The position numbers and the translations under genes were made by a program. From positions 496,001 through 560,000 of the forward strand of contig CP148074.1 in NCBI GenBank assembly GCA_037482215.1: 64,000 bases of DNA, written 5' to 3'. This document shows, piece by piece, positions 44,643 through 55,398 of this stretch. The stretch comes from Pseudomonas mendocina (lineage in GTDB: Bacteria; Pseudomonadota; Gammaproteobacteria; Pseudomonadales; Pseudomonadaceae). Under the pieces are notes generated by a model, which worked only from the letters and a program-made list of their open reading frames with translations, ran no database searches and had not been told where the DNA came from. Each line of letters starts with the position of its first letter. The stretch's first letter is position 1.

Positions 44643-45157
44643 TCCGGCTGTCCGTACAGGGCGATGTAGCACTGGCGCAGGCCCTGGGCCAGGTACTGGC
44701 GCACGCGGGAGACGGACACGCCCAGCTGTTCGGCAATTTCGGCATGGCCCATGCCGTCCAGGCGATTGTGCAAAAAGGCGGCGCGGGCGTTGGCAGACAG
44801 GTTGCCGAGCAGGCGGTCGATTTCTTTGAGGGCTTCCAGTGCCAGTGCCTGTTCTTCCGGGCTGGGTTGCTCACAGGCGGGCAGTTGGCCCAACTCGTCC
44901 AGATAGGCGCGCTCCAGTGCACTGCGGCGGAAATAGTCGATTAGCAGACCCCGGGCGATGGTGCTGAGCAGGGCGCGTGGTTCGCGGGTCTGGTGGAGGT
45001 CATTGCGCCCCAGCAGGCGCACGAAAGTGTCCTGGCTGAGGTCTTCGGCACGGTCCGGGCAGTACAAGCTTTTGCGCAGCCAGCCCAACAACCAATCGCG
45101 ATGGTCGCGATAGTACAGACTGAGCAATTGCTGATCCGTAGAGTTGTCAGCCCGCAC
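44639..45157 (-). CDS. fecI: FecI-family ECF sigma factor (iron starvation type)
   Basis: 172 residues. Sigma region 2 (SLYYRDHRDWLLGWLRK, DLSQDTFVRLLGR) and region 4 helix-turn-helix (HAEIAEQLGVSVSRVRQYLAQGL). GTG start at 45157 with GAGG 8 bases upstream; no ATG start fits. It should direct transcription of the receptor gene downstream. A Fur-like box lies just upstream, so iron controls the whole set. Symbol is generic. Confidence 0.88.
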   Translation of the reverse strand: MRADNSTDQQLLSLYYRDHRDWLLGWLRKSLYCPDRAEDLSQDTFVRLLGRNDLHQTREPRALLSTIARGLLIDYFRRSALERAYLDELGQLPACEQPSPEEQALALEALKEIDRLLGNLSANARAAFLHNRLDGMGHAEIAEQLGVSVSRVRQYLAQGLRQCYIALYGQPE

Positions 45158-45176
45158 ACTTACCTCAATATAAGTT

Positions 45177-45196
45177 TTATTCGAGAATCATTCGCA
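45177..45196 (-). promoter_or_regulatory. Fur-like box upstream of the sigma-factor gene
   Basis: The stretch GAGAATCATTCGC at 45183-45195 matches 10 of 13 bases of the GATAATCATTATC half of the Fur consensus, and it sits in an A/T-rich stretch 20-40 bases before the GTG start. This is where a Fur site is expected for an iron-starvation sigma factor. Confidence 0.65.
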
Positions 45197-45344
45197 TATG
45201 ATGTCAGGACGCAACTAGCCCTGCAATGTCACTTACGTACTAAATGATGGCCGGTCACTGATGCTGTTGGTTATAGACGCAGATCAATAGATGCGCCGTT
45301 GCAGCTGGCTAAAATCCTCAGCTTTTTGGCTGAGCGCTTGACCC

Positions 45345-46661
45345 ATGGCAACTCCTCCCCGTTATACCGAACTGTTATCCCCGGCTGGCACCCTGAAAAA
45401 CATGCGCTATGCCTTCGCCTATGGCGCGGATGCGGTGTATGCCGGGCAGCCGCGATACAGCCTGCGGGTGCGCAATAACGAGTTTGATCACGACAACCTG
45501 CAACTGGGCATTAATGAGGCACACGCTCAGGGCAAACAGTTTTATGTGGTGGTCAACATTGCCCCCCATAACGCCAAACTGAAGACCTTTTTGCGCGACC
45601 TTGAACCGGTGATTGCGATGCAGCCGGATGCGCTGATCATGTCCGATCCAGGCTTGATCATGATGGTTCGCGAGCATTACCCGCACATGCCGATTCACTT
45701 GTCGGTGCAGGCTAACGCGGTGAACTGGGCCAGCGTCAAATTCTGGTATCAGCAGGGGCTGACCCGGGTGATTTTGTCCCGCGAGTTATCGCTGGAAGAG
45801 ATCGAAGAAATTCGCCATGAAGTGCCGGAAATGGAGCTGGAAGTTTTCGTCCACGGCGCCCTGTGCATGGCCTATTCCGGCCGCTGCCTGCTCTCTGGGT
45901 ACATGAATAAGCGTGACCCGAACCAAGGCACCTGCACCAATGCCTGCCGCTGGCAGTACAAGACTGAAACCGCGCAGGAAAACGAGCTGGGCGATATCGT
46001 CAAAATCGTTGAGCCGACCCTAGGCGTTGGCGCGCCGACTGATCAGGTGTTCCTGCTTGAAGACGCCAGCCGCCCCGGTGAGCAGATGGCTGCCTACGAG
46101 GACGAGCATGGCACCTACATCATGAACTCTAAAGACCTACGCGCCGTGCAGCATGTGGAGCGTCTGGTGAATATGGGCGTGCATTCGCTGAAAATCGAAG
46201 GCCGCACCAAATCCCACTACTACGTGGCCCGCACTGCGCAGGTGTACCGCAAGGCGATTGATGATGCTCTGGCCGGTCGTCCGTTTGACAAGAGCCTGAT
46301 GGATACTTTGGAATCACTGGCCCATCGTGGCTACACCGAAGGCTTCCTGCGCCGCCATGTGCACGACGAATACCAGAACTACCAGCACGGCAGCTCAGTC
46401 TCGGATCGTCAGCAGTTTGTCGGTGAGTTGACCGGTGAGCGTCGCGGCGATCTGGCCGAAGTGCGGGTGAAGAACCGTTTTGCCGTGGGCGATGGTATTG
46501 AGCTTATGACGCCTAAGGGCAACCTGCGCTTTAAGCTGGAACACTTAGAGAACCGCAAGGGCGAATCGATGCCAGTGGCGCCGGGCGACGGCCACACGCT
46601 GTACCTGCCGGTGCCACAGGATGTGGAGTTGCCGTTCGGGCTCTTGATGCGGGATTTATAA
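45345..46661 (+). CDS. yegQ: U32 family protein TrhP/YegQ, tRNA hydroxylation
   Basis: 438 residues, peptidase U32 family. Members of the YegQ (TrhP) branch take part in prephenate-dependent 5-hydroxyuridine formation at the tRNA wobble position. Family marks are ELLSPAGTLKNMRYAFAYGADAVYAG, HGALCMAYSGRC, and the cysteines in GTCTNACRWQY that are thought to bind an Fe-S cluster. Full length. Transcribed towards the DnaQ-like exonuclease gene, whose stop is only 4 bases away. Confidence 0.9.
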   Translation: MATPPRYTELLSPAGTLKNMRYAFAYGADAVYAGQPRYSLRVRNNEFDHDNLQLGINEAHAQGKQFYVVVNIAPHNAKLKTFLRDLEPVIAMQPDALIMSDPGLIMMVREHYPHMPIHLSVQANAVNWASVKFWYQQGLTRVILSRELSLEEIEEIRHEVPEMELEVFVHGALCMAYSGRCLLSGYMNKRDPNQGTCTNACRWQYKTETAQENELGDIVKIVEPTLGVGAPTDQVFLLEDASRPGEQMAAYEDEHGTYIMNSKDLRAVQHVERLVNMGVHSLKIEGRTKSHYYVARTAQVYRKAIDDALAGRPFDKSLMDTLESLAHRGYTEGFLRRHVHDEYQNYQHGSSVSDRQQFVGELTGERRGDLAEVRVKNRFAVGDGIELMTPKGNLRFKLEHLENRKGESMPVAPGDGHTLYLPVPQDVELPFGLLMRDL

Positions 46662-46664
46662 GTC

Positions 46665-47372
46665 CTACATCGACAGCGCCTGCTGCCGCCTGCGCCATTG
46701 GCAGAGGCGCTGTTCCAGCGTTTGCAGGCTGTCCATCTGCTGGCGTCGGGCCTTGCTGAATAGAATCAGCCCCAGCTCGGCGGTAGCCAGTGCGTCAGCG
46801 CTGGCATGGTGGCGCTGTTGGACCTGCAGGCCAAAGTAGCGGGTCCAGTCATCCAGCCCGCCGTTACGGATTTCCGCCTGCGGACAGAGCATCGGTGCCA
46901 GTTCCGCCACATCAAAGAACGTATGCTGCAGCCGATAGTCCAGGCTCTGCTTAAGCGCGCGGGCCAACATGCGCTGGTCGAACCCGGCATGAAAGGCCAG
47001 CAGCGGACTGTCGCCGAGGAACTCCATAAAGTCCAACAACCCTTCTACAGGCTCTACGCCACTGGCGATGGCGCTGGGGGCGATGCCGTGAATCAGGGTG
47101 CTGGCGCTGGGTTGGTGATGCGGACGTTGCAGGGTGCATTCGAAGGTTTGGCCCAGCTGGATTGCGCCCTGATCGATCACCACTGCACCAATCGACAGCA
47201 CCTCGTCGCGCTTCATGTCCAGCCCGCTGGTTTCTAAATCAATCACCACCAATCGCTGCTGGTTTAGCGGTTGCTCAGCCAGCGGGGCCGGTGCGGGTAG
47301 TTGCGCGCGACGATGCAGGTGTTCCGCGCTCAAGTTTGCGCCGCGGCGGCCAAACCAGTTGAACCTGTTCAT
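46665..47372 (-). CDS. DnaQ-like 3'-5' exonuclease
   Basis: 235 residues, DEDDh exonuclease family. Exo I motif VIDLETSGLD (Asp and Glu), Exo II HAGFDQRML and Exo III with H-x4-D (HASADALATAEL). It resembles the proofreading epsilon subunit in fold but has a distinct N-terminus and is not the main dnaQ. It starts inside a 4-base ATGA overlap with the upstream CBS/DUF294 gene. That pairing is frequent in gammaproteobacteria and suggests a shared role in nucleotide signalling or RNA/DNA turnover, which remains unproven. Confidence 0.88.
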   Translation of the reverse strand: MNRFNWFGRRGANLSAEHLHRRAQLPAPAPLAEQPLNQQRLVVIDLETSGLDMKRDEVLSIGAVVIDQGAIQLGQTFECTLQRPHHQPSASTLIHGIAPSAIASGVEPVEGLLDFMEFLGDSPLLAFHAGFDQRMLARALKQSLDYRLQHTFFDVAELAPMLCPQAEIRNGGLDDWTRYFGLQVQQRHHASADALATAELGLILFSKARRQQMDSLQTLEQRLCQWRRRQQALSM

Positions 47373-49300
47373 AGTTGGTACCGCAGGGCGAGGCTGCTTT
47401 GCAGGCGCTGAGCCTGGCGAAAGGATTCGCGCAAAATGCGCTGATCCAGCACGTTAAGGTGTGCCGGGTCGATGCGGTTGGAGTAGGGCTGCTGCGTGCG
47501 GGCCTGCTGTTGATGCTGTTGCATACGGGTTTGCTGAATGAAGTGATAGGCCTCTTCGTAGGCTGCCCCGTCCTGCTGCTCAATCACCTCTAAACGGATC
47601 AGCTCGCGCAGACGCTCTAGGGTGTTACAGGCGCTCACGCCGTGGGCCAGGGACAGCAGTCGGGCTGCATCCACAAACGGCGTCAGTCCCTGCACTTTGA
47701 GGTCGAGGGTGTCTTTATCTGCGCCTTTACGGGCCACCACAAAGTTGCGCAGCATGCCGACGGGTGGTTTCTGGCGCAGGGCGTTCTCTGCCATGCGCCG
47801 CTGGAACAGGCTGTTATCCGCAATCTGTTGCAGCAGCTCGCTGCGCAGTTGCTCGCAACCCTGTGAGTCCCCCCAGACAGCACGCAGATCGAAGTAGATG
47901 GTAGAGGCCAGCAGGCTGTCTGGAGAGGACTCGTGAATAAACTGGCTGAAGCGCCGTGACCATTCGTGGCGCGACAGGCACAGTTCAGGATTGCCCGCCA
48001 TGATTCCACCTTTGCACAGGCTAAAGCCGCATTGCGCCAAACGCTGGTTGATCTCCTGCGCCAGGGGCAGCAGTTTGCCGCGAATGGCTGCGGCTTCCAC
48101 GGCATCCGCGGCTTCAAACAGAATGCCGTTGTCTTGATCGGTGTGCAGGGTTTGCTCGCTGCGGCCTTCACTACCGAAGCACAGCCAGGTAAAGGCAATG
48201 CCGGGGTCGCCCAAGTCCTCTAGGGTCAATTCGATAATGCGGCAGACTGTGTGATCGTTGAGCAGGGTGATCAGTTGGGTGATTTGGGTGGAGCTGGCGC
48301 CGTGGGCGAGCATGCTGTCGACTAAACGCTGCACGTCACTGCGGATCGCGATCAAGGTCTCAATGCGTCCGGCATGGCGGATGCTGCGGGCCAGGTGCAC
48401 CAGATCGACCCGTTGCAGGCTGAACAGGTCACGTTCGGAAATCACCCCCACTAACGTATCGTCTTGCACCACACAGACGTGGGCGATATGCCGTTCAGTC
48501 ATGGCCATAGCCGCATCAAAGGCGCTGGCTTCTGGCGGCAGATGGAAGGGGGACTGTGTCATCAGTTGGCTGATCGGCTGGTCCAGATCGCTGCCATCGG
48601 CCACTACCTTGCGCAGGTCGCGCAGGGTGAAGATGCCTTGGGCACGGGTTTGCTTATCCACAATGACAATGCTGCCCACATGCTGTTCGTGCATCAGTCG
48701 CACCGCTTCGCGGGTGCTCAAGTCTGGGCTGCAGCTGATCGGCTGGCGCACCGCAAGCTGGCCGAGGCGGGTGTCCAGTGAGTATTGCGAGCCGAGGGTT
48801 TCCACCGCGCGCATCTGCACTTGCTGATTGACCTGATCAAGCAGGCTGCTGACGCCGCGCAAGGCAAAGTCACGAAATGGTGCCGACAGGCTGAACAGGC
48901 GGACAAACGCCGGTTTGTTCAGCAATAGGCAGAAGCTGTCTTCCGCAGCCAAGTGTTCAGTGCGCGTGGCCCGCTCGCCCAGTAGGGCGGCCAACGGGAA
49001 GCACTCGCCAGTGGTGATTTCAAAGGTGGTTTCTGTGCCGCGTCGAGCCGAGTGCGGGCGCTCACCGTGCACACGTCCCTGCTTGACGATGTAGAAGTGC
49101 TCAACCGGGCCATCGGCCGGTTTGATGATGGTGTCGCCCTCGGCATAGAAGCGCAGCTGGCAGTTTTCCACCAAGTAGGCGAGCTGAGCCACATCCATCT
49201 GATTGAAGGGCGGGTACTTCTGGAGGAATTCCATGGTGCCGTGAATGTTCTGTTTCACGGCCGTCACGCCCGCCTGGGTTATCGCGTCCGTAAGCGTCAT
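47369..49300 (-). CDS. cNMP-binding/CBS/DUF294 nucleotidyltransferase-like protein
   Basis: 643 residues with domains in order: cyclic-nucleotide-binding-like (about 15-140), two CBS motifs (about 165-290, including QGIFTLRDLRKVV and LVGVISERDLFSL), DUF294 nucleotidyltransferase (about 325-460, motif GSEGRSEQTLHTDQDNG with acidic residues kept) and a C-terminal DUF294 substrate-binding domain. The layout matches the putative signal-transducing nucleotidyltransferases of the GlnD-like superfamily. ATG 49300 (MTLTDAITQ) was chosen; a longer frame to 49348 has a basic extension without a ribosome binding site. First gene of a two-gene operon. Confidence 0.88.
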   Translation of the reverse strand: MTLTDAITQAGVTAVKQNIHGTMEFLQKYPPFNQMDVAQLAYLVENCQLRFYAEGDTIIKPADGPVEHFYIVKQGRVHGERPHSARRGTETTFEITTGECFPLAALLGERATRTEHLAAEDSFCLLLNKPAFVRLFSLSAPFRDFALRGVSSLLDQVNQQVQMRAVETLGSQYSLDTRLGQLAVRQPISCSPDLSTREAVRLMHEQHVGSIVIVDKQTRAQGIFTLRDLRKVVADGSDLDQPISQLMTQSPFHLPPEASAFDAAMAMTERHIAHVCVVQDDTLVGVISERDLFSLQRVDLVHLARSIRHAGRIETLIAIRSDVQRLVDSMLAHGASSTQITQLITLLNDHTVCRIIELTLEDLGDPGIAFTWLCFGSEGRSEQTLHTDQDNGILFEAADAVEAAAIRGKLLPLAQEINQRLAQCGFSLCKGGIMAGNPELCLSRHEWSRRFSQFIHESSPDSLLASTIYFDLRAVWGDSQGCEQLRSELLQQIADNSLFQRRMAENALRQKPPVGMLRNFVVARKGADKDTLDLKVQGLTPFVDAARLLSLAHGVSACNTLERLRELIRLEVIEQQDGAAYEEAYHFIQQTRMQQHQQQARTQQPYSNRIDPAHLNVLDQRILRESFRQAQRLQSSLALRYQL

Positions 49301-49576
49301 GGGCTTTCTCACGCTGTTTTTTATGCGCCTAGCCTCATATTTAGGCATTTTTTTGGCAATTGGACGTAAGTCTAGATTTTTTCGGGCGCGTCATCGTCAT
49401 TAAGTTGAAGGAAACTCAAGGCATCTAATGCGTTACTCGGGTGAAGCCGTGTATCTCGTCGGATTTGTGCCAATAAAATGCCTTTTATTAGGTATGATCG
49501 TGCATTAAGTCAAAAATGTGTCGATCTATGCGGGTGTGAAGGGAATCACCGATCTGCCCGCACAAGGACGTAAACA

Positions 49577-52051
49577 GTGCTTACTCAAGATACAGCCAGG
49601 CGCGTGGATAACCACTGCGCCCGTGGCGTTAGCGTTTTTAAAATTCACCTGCTTTGTTCCTCTCTGCTTTTCTCCACCTGGGTGCAGAGCCAGCCGCTGT
49701 ATGACGCGTTGCTGGAAAAAGCACGAGCAGGGGACTATGCCCCTGCATTAAATTTCCTACGCGAACAACGGTCTGAGGCGTCCCCGCGTTACCTGATCGA
49801 TCACCTGCTGATTGCCGGTTGGGCGGGTGAGGATGCTGAGGCCACGGCGCTGTATGAGCGCCAACGTGATCACTCAGGTCTTACCGCTGATGCACTGGCG
49901 ACGGTTGCGCGCGCATACCGTAATCAGAAGCAATGGCCGCAAGCGTTACAGGTATACCGCGAAGGCGTATCGCGCTTCCCCGACCACGAGGGCCTGCAAC
50001 TCGGTCGGGTTATGACCCTGGCAGATGCCGGTAAATTTACTGCTGCCATTGCCCGTGGCCGCACGCTGGTCAATGAAGCCCCACAAAACCCTGACCGCCG
50101 GTTAGCGCTGGCCTATGCCTACCAGGCTTCAGGTCAGACCTTCGCTGCGCACGCCGAGGTGGACCGTGCGCTGGAGGTGGCGCCGCAACGTGAGGATGTG
50201 CTGCGCGAGTATTTGTTCAGCTTGCAGCGTGCCGGTATGCCGCAACCGGCACTGAGTTTGGCTGAACGTCATCCAGGTGTACTGAGTCCGGCACAGATTC
50301 GCCAGTTGCAGGGCGATTTGTTGGCTGAGCAGGTGCGCTTTTCAGACCTCAGCACCCGTGCCGAGAGCGAGCGCTATCAAGTGGCTGACCAAGCCCTGAC
50401 GCGTGCTGACACACTGCTTAAAGAATGGCAGGCACTGTCCGACGCGCGAGCAGATGTGCAGCGTATTCGCATTGACCGAATGGGCGCATTGCATACCCAG
50501 GGGCGTATGCCTGAGGTGCTGGACGAGTACCGCCAGTTACAGGCTGAACAGGTCGATCTTCCTATCTATGCCAAACGCTGGGTCGCTTCAGCAGCCCTGT
50601 ATATGCGTCACCCGGAATTGGCTGCCGAGTTGTATGAGCAAGTTGTAGCTGCTGAAAACGACAAGCACCCGGAGTGGCTCGAAGATAACCGCAGTTTGTT
50701 TTACGCCCGTGTGGAAAGTTGGCAACTGGAAGAAGCCAAGCGTCAGGCTGATAGCCTGGCGGCTACCCAGCCTCCACGTCTGTACCAACTTGGCAACCCT
50801 GAGCCAGAGTCCAATGCCAACTGGTTGGATGCGCAAGTGCTCAGGGCGGTTGCCTTAATGGAAAACAACGACTTGCCGGGCGCCGAGCAAATTCTGGCCG
50901 ACTTGCTAAATCGGGCTCCCAACAACACCAGCTTGCGCACTAACTTGGCCAGTCTTTATCTGGCCAGGGGCTGGCCGCGCCGTGCTGAAGATGAGTTAAA
51001 AGTGGCCGAAAGCGTCAACCCGCGTAGCCCTGCGCTGGAAGTTGAGCAGGGCATGGCCGCACTGGAGTTGCAGGAGTGGCGGCAGGCCGATGTGTTGACC
51101 GAAGACGTGGTCGACCGTTACCCGGAAACCCTGCCAGTGCAGCGCCTTGAACGGTTGCACAGTATTCACGAGATGGCCGAACTGCGTGTTAACGGCTATC
51201 GCGGCCAGGGCTCAGGCAGCGCCGTTTCAGGTGGCGATAGCATGGGTATTGATACCGTGTTGTACAGCCCGCCGATTAACAGTGACTGGCGCGTGTTCGC
51301 AGGTTTCGGCTATGCCACGGGTGACTTCGATGAGGGCCGCGGGCGTGATCGCTGGCAGCGAGCCGGGGCTGAGTGGCGTGTACGTAATCACACCCTGGAG
51401 GCCGAAGTCTCGCGTCATGACTATGGCGAGGGCGACAAGATCGGCGCACGCCTCAGCGGCACCCATGACATCGATGATTACTGGCAGTACGGCTGGAGTG
51501 CGGATTACCTGTCGGCAGACACACCGCTCAGGGCACTCAACTCAGGCGTCTCCTCCAACAGCGTGAGTGGTTTTGTGCGCTGGCGTGGTGATGAGCGCCG
51601 CGAGTGGCGTCTGTCTTCTGCTGTGGCCGACTTCAGCGATGGCAATAACCGCTTCGGTCTGGTTCTGGATGGTTATCAGCGCTTCTACAGCCGCCCGACC
51701 TGGCAGGCCGACTGGGGGCTGGAGCTGGCCTACAACAGCAATAGCCGCGACAACGATGTGCCCTATTTCAATCCCAAGTCCGAGGTGGTGGTACTGCCAC
51801 GTCTGCGTCTGCAACAGACCCTGCATCAGCGTTACGAGACCGCCTGGACCCAGCAGCTTGAGCTCGGTGCCGGGACCATCAATCAGCGTTATTACGGCAC
51901 TGATGCCGTGGGACTGATCAGCTACTGGCAGCGCTTGCGCTTGGATGATCGCTTTGAGGGAGGCCTTGGGATTTCAGCCCTGAGCCGCGCCTACGACGGC
52001 GATCGCGAGCAGGAAATCTCCCTGCTGTTCGACGTCAACTACCGTTTCTGA
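49577..52051 (+). CDS. pgaA: Poly-beta-1,6-GlcNAc outer-membrane export porin PgaA
   Basis: 824 residues. N-terminal hydrophobic export segment (IHLLCSSLLFSTWVQS), a periplasmic TPR superhelix (about 45-510) and a C-terminal beta-barrel (about 540-824) ending in VNYRF. The barrel exports partly deacetylated PNAG. GTG start at 49577 with AAGGA 9 bases upstream. The signal segment lies about 20 residues in, so a later start is possible, but no better one is seen. First gene of pgaABCD, with pgaB starting 10 bases after its stop. Confidence 0.9.
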   Translation: MLTQDTARRVDNHCARGVSVFKIHLLCSSLLFSTWVQSQPLYDALLEKARAGDYAPALNFLREQRSEASPRYLIDHLLIAGWAGEDAEATALYERQRDHSGLTADALATVARAYRNQKQWPQALQVYREGVSRFPDHEGLQLGRVMTLADAGKFTAAIARGRTLVNEAPQNPDRRLALAYAYQASGQTFAAHAEVDRALEVAPQREDVLREYLFSLQRAGMPQPALSLAERHPGVLSPAQIRQLQGDLLAEQVRFSDLSTRAESERYQVADQALTRADTLLKEWQALSDARADVQRIRIDRMGALHTQGRMPEVLDEYRQLQAEQVDLPIYAKRWVASAALYMRHPELAAELYEQVVAAENDKHPEWLEDNRSLFYARVESWQLEEAKRQADSLAATQPPRLYQLGNPEPESNANWLDAQVLRAVALMENNDLPGAEQILADLLNRAPNNTSLRTNLASLYLARGWPRRAEDELKVAESVNPRSPALEVEQGMAALELQEWRQADVLTEDVVDRYPETLPVQRLERLHSIHEMAELRVNGYRGQGSGSAVSGGDSMGIDTVLYSPPINSDWRVFAGFGYATGDFDEGRGRDRWQRAGAEWRVRNHTLEAEVSRHDYGEGDKIGARLSGTHDIDDYWQYGWSADYLSADTPLRALNSGVSSNSVSGFVRWRGDERREWRLSSAVADFSDGNNRFGLVLDGYQRFYSRPTWQADWGLELAYNSNSRDNDVPYFNPKSEVVVLPRLRLQQTLHQRYETAWTQQLELGAGTINQRYYGTDAVGLISYWQRLRLDDRFEGGLGISALSRAYDGDREQEISLLFDVNYRF

Positions 52052-52061
52052 GGACTCACTG

Positions 52062-54065
52062 ATGGTTACTGTCTATCGCAGTGTGCTGCTTGTGCTGGCA
52101 CTGCTGGTGCTCAACGCGTGCGCTGTTGAGGCGCCTCCGTTTACGCCACCGTCTGAGCGGGTTATCGAACCGACTGAAAGCCACTGGCCGAAAGGCCAAG
52201 TGTTGGTGTTGGCTTACCACGATGTGGAAGATGCCAACGCTGATCAGTCCTTTATGTCTGTGCGTACAGCCAACCTGGCTGAGCAGTTTGCCTGGCTGAA
52301 GGTCAATGGCTTTCACCCGGTGTCGGTAGACCAGATATTGGCGGCTCGTAAAAGCCAGAGCACATTGCCGGATAAAGCTGTGTTGCTGACATTCGATGAT
52401 GGCTATAGCAGTTTTTACGAGCGCGTTCTGCCGCTGCTCAAAGCCTATCAATGGCATGCCGTAATGGCTCCGGTCGGCGTCTGGACGGATACACCGGTCG
52501 GGCAGAAGGTAGATTTTGGTGGTCTCCCGGTTGAGCGCTCACGCTTTTTGACCTGGAAGCAGATTAAGGAAGTTGCCGACAGCGGTCTGGTAGAGATCGC
52601 GTCACACACCAACGCCCTGCATTTTGGGGCCTTGGCTAACCCGCAGGGTAACCTGCAACCAGCTGCCGTCACCCGTTTGTATGACAGCCGTACTGGCCAA
52701 TATGAAACTGAAGCGCAGTACACCGCACGTATCACACAAGACGTGCAGCGCATCACGGATAAGATCAAGTCCGCGACTGGGCGCACACCCCGGGTCTGGG
52801 TTTGGCCTTACGGCGCAGCCAGTGGCACGGCGTTGAGGATTGTTGGTGAGCAGGGCTATGAGCTGGCATTGACTCTCGAAGACGGCATGAGCCGTTTGAG
52901 CACGCTCCAGGATGGGCCGCGTCAATTGATCAGCGGTGATCCGGATATCAGCCGTTTTGCACAACAGATCACCAGCGTGGATGCATCACAGATGATGCGT
53001 ATCGCTCACGTTGACCTCGACTACGTTTACGACCCTGATCCGCAGCAAATGGATGCCAACCTTGGCGAGCTGGTCCAGCGTATTGCCGATATGCGCATCA
53101 ATACCGTGTTCTTGCAGGCCTATGCCGATCCCAAGGGCGATGGTTTGGTGAAGTCGCTGTATTTCCCCAACCGACATTTGCCGATGCGTGCCGACCTGTT
53201 TAACCGGGTTGCCTGGCAACTGCGTACCCGGGCCAAAGTGGAGGTGTATGCGTGGATGCCGGTACTGAGTTACGACCTTGATCCCGCATTACCCCGTGTT
53301 GAAAGTTGGTCTGAGGATGGGCGCACTGCGGTGAGCCACGAGCAATACCGGCGTCTGTCTCCGTTTGACCCGGAAGTGCGTCGGCAGATCGGTGAAATCT
53401 ATGAAGACCTGGCCCGCCACGGCAATTTTACCGGTGTGCTGTACCACGACGACGCGTTGCTCTCCGATTTCGAAGACGCAAGCCCTGCGGCGCTTGCGGT
53501 TTATCGCAAAGCCGGACTGCCAGGTGACATCGCCAGCCTGCGCGGCGATGAAGACACGTTGCAGCGCTGGAGCCGGTTTAAGAGTCGCTACCTGATTGAT
53601 TTCACCCATGAGCTGACCGCCAAGGTCAAAGCAATCCGCGGGCCGCAGATCAAAACGGCGCGCAATATGTACGCCCAGCCGATCCTCAATCCCTACAGCG
53701 AAACATGGTTCGCACAGAACCTGGATGACTTCCTGGAGGCGTATGACTGGACCGCGCCGATGGCGATGCCGCTGATGGAAGGCGTTTCTGAAGAAGATTC
53801 CAACGCCTGGCTGGACACCTTGGTCAAGCGTGTCGCTGAGCGCCCCAATGCCTTGTCTCGAACTGTGTTCGAGTTGCAGGCCCGCGATTGGAGCAACCCG
53901 GAGGGTAAGCCGGTAGACAGCGAGCTGCTGGTGCAGTGGATGCGCCGCCTGCAATGGAATGGTGTGCGCAGCTATGGCTACTACCCCGACGACTTCATCA
54001 ATGACCAACCCCGCTTGCAGGAGATTCGCCCGGCATTTTCCAATGCTTGGCATCCATTGCCATGA
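52062..54065 (+). CDS. pgaB: PNAG N-deacetylase lipoprotein PgaB
   Basis: 667 residues. Lipoprotein signal with lipobox LNAC (Cys20). The N-terminal polysaccharide deacetylase domain has TFDDG (Asp112-Asp113) and the zinc-binding ASHT. The C-terminal half is the PgaB glycoside-hydrolase-like domain ([32 protein letters not shown]). It removes acetyl groups from PNAG in the periplasm so the polymer can leave through PgaA. The last four bases overlap the pgaC start (ATGA). Confidence 0.93.
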   Translation: MVTVYRSVLLVLALLVLNACAVEAPPFTPPSERVIEPTESHWPKGQVLVLAYHDVEDANADQSFMSVRTANLAEQFAWLKVNGFHPVSVDQILAARKSQSTLPDKAVLLTFDDGYSSFYERVLPLLKAYQWHAVMAPVGVWTDTPVGQKVDFGGLPVERSRFLTWKQIKEVADSGLVEIASHTNALHFGALANPQGNLQPAAVTRLYDSRTGQYETEAQYTARITQDVQRITDKIKSATGRTPRVWVWPYGAASGTALRIVGEQGYELALTLEDGMSRLSTLQDGPRQLISGDPDISRFAQQITSVDASQMMRIAHVDLDYVYDPDPQQMDANLGELVQRIADMRINTVFLQAYADPKGDGLVKSLYFPNRHLPMRADLFNRVAWQLRTRAKVEVYAWMPVLSYDLDPALPRVESWSEDGRTAVSHEQYRRLSPFDPEVRRQIGEIYEDLARHGNFTGVLYHDDALLSDFEDASPAALAVYRKAGLPGDIASLRGDEDTLQRWSRFKSRYLIDFTHELTAKVKAIRGPQIKTARNMYAQPILNPYSETWFAQNLDDFLEAYDWTAPMAMPLMEGVSEEDSNAWLDTLVKRVAERPNALSRTVFELQARDWSNPEGKPVDSELLVQWMRRLQWNGVRSYGYYPDDFINDQPRLQEIRPAFSNAWHPLP

Positions 54066-55396
54066 TTGATCGTTTTTACGCACTGCTGATTCTGGCCGTT
54101 GTCCTGGGCGCACCTTTTGGGGTTGCGCTGACACTGACCGGGCAGGTCATGTTGGACTTCATTTTTCTTTACCCGTTGTTTATGTCGGCCCTGTGGATAT
54201 CCGGAGGCCTTTACTACTGGTTGCACTGGGAGCGGCATTGGCCGTGGTCTCGTGACGCTGATGTAGAGCCGCCGGAATTAGTAGGGCAGCCGCTTGTCAC
54301 CATCCTGATCCCTTGCTTCAACGAGGGGGAGCACGCGGTTGAAACCATCGGTGCCGCGCTGGCTCAGCGCTATTCCGAGATTGAGGTTATTGCCATCAAC
54401 GACGGCTCCCGCGACAACACCGGGGAAGTCTTGGACCGCCTGGCCGCTAACGAACCCCGCTTGCGTGTGCTGCATCTGGCGCAAAACCAGGGCAAGGCAG
54501 TTGCTCTGCGCATGGGGGCGCTGGCGGCGCGCAGCGAATACCTGGTGTGCATCGACGGCGATGCCCTGCTGGACAAGGATGCAGCGAGTTATCTGGTAGC
54601 CCCGTTGATCAACAACCCGCGCGTCGGTGCGGTAACCGGCAACCCACGTATCCGCACACGTTCAACGCTGATCGGGCGGATTCAAGTGGGCGAGTTCTCA
54701 TCCATTATCGGCCTGATCAAACGCACCCAGCGGGTTTATGGCCGGGTGTTTACCGTCTCAGGGGTGATCGCAGCCTTCCGCCGCAGTGCGCTGGATCGTA
54801 TCGGGTATTGGAGCCCGGACATGATTACCGAGGACATCGACGTCAGCTGGAAGCTGCAGCTGGATCACTGGAGCATCTTTTACGAACCACGGGCACTGTG
54901 CTGGATTCTGATGCCGGAAACCCTGCGCGGCTTGTGGAAGCAGCGTCTGCGTTGGGCACAGGGGGGCGCGGAGGTGCTGCTGAAAAACATTCGGACCATC
55001 TGGGAGTGGCGCTTCCGCTACATGTGGCCGCTTCTCGCTGAGTTCACCCTGTCCGCCATTTGGGCATTCACCTTTGCCATATCCATCGTGCTATGGGGAT
55101 TGGGCCATGTTGTCGAGTTACCTGAAAACCTACAGGTTTCACGTCTGGCGCCACCGGCCTTCACAGGGTTGGTTTTAGCGTGTGTTTGCTTAATGCAATT
55201 TGCTGTCAGCCTGATGATCGAGCGGCGTTATGAGAAGAACCTGACGCACTCATTGTTTTGGATCATCTGGTACCCGATGGCGTTCTGGCTGCTGACGTTG
55301 TTCACCACACTGGTCAGCTTTCCTAAGGTCATGCTTAAAGCTAAACAACAACGGGCTCGTTGGGTCAGCCCGGATCGTGGGATTAAAAGGAATTAA
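54062..55396 (+). CDS. pgaC: PNAG synthase glycosyltransferase PgaC
   Basis: 444 residues. Family 2 glycosyltransferase with membrane helices at the N-terminus (two) and C-terminus (three). Catalytic motifs [25 protein letters not shown] and QRLRWAQGG (Q-x2-RW) are intact. It polymerises UDP-GlcNAc at the inner membrane. ATG 54062 lies in the ATGA overlap with pgaB and was chosen over an upstream TTG. In E. coli the PgaC/PgaD pair needs c-di-GMP to work. Confidence 0.93.
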   Translation: MIDRFYALLILAVVLGAPFGVALTLTGQVMLDFIFLYPLFMSALWISGGLYYWLHWERHWPWSRDADVEPPELVGQPLVTILIPCFNEGEHAVETIGAALAQRYSEIEVIAINDGSRDNTGEVLDRLAANEPRLRVLHLAQNQGKAVALRMGALAARSEYLVCIDGDALLDKDAASYLVAPLINNPRVGAVTGNPRIRTRSTLIGRIQVGEFSSIIGLIKRTQRVYGRVFTVSGVIAAFRRSALDRIGYWSPDMITEDIDVSWKLQLDHWSIFYEPRALCWILMPETLRGLWKQRLRWAQGGAEVLLKNIRTIWEWRFRYMWPLLAEFTLSAIWAFTFAISIVLWGLGHVVELPENLQVSRLAPPAFTGLVLACVCLMQFAVSLMIERRYEKNLTHSLFWIIWYPMAFWLLTLFTTLVSFPKVMLKAKQQRARWVSPDRGIKRN

Positions 55397-55398
55397 TC

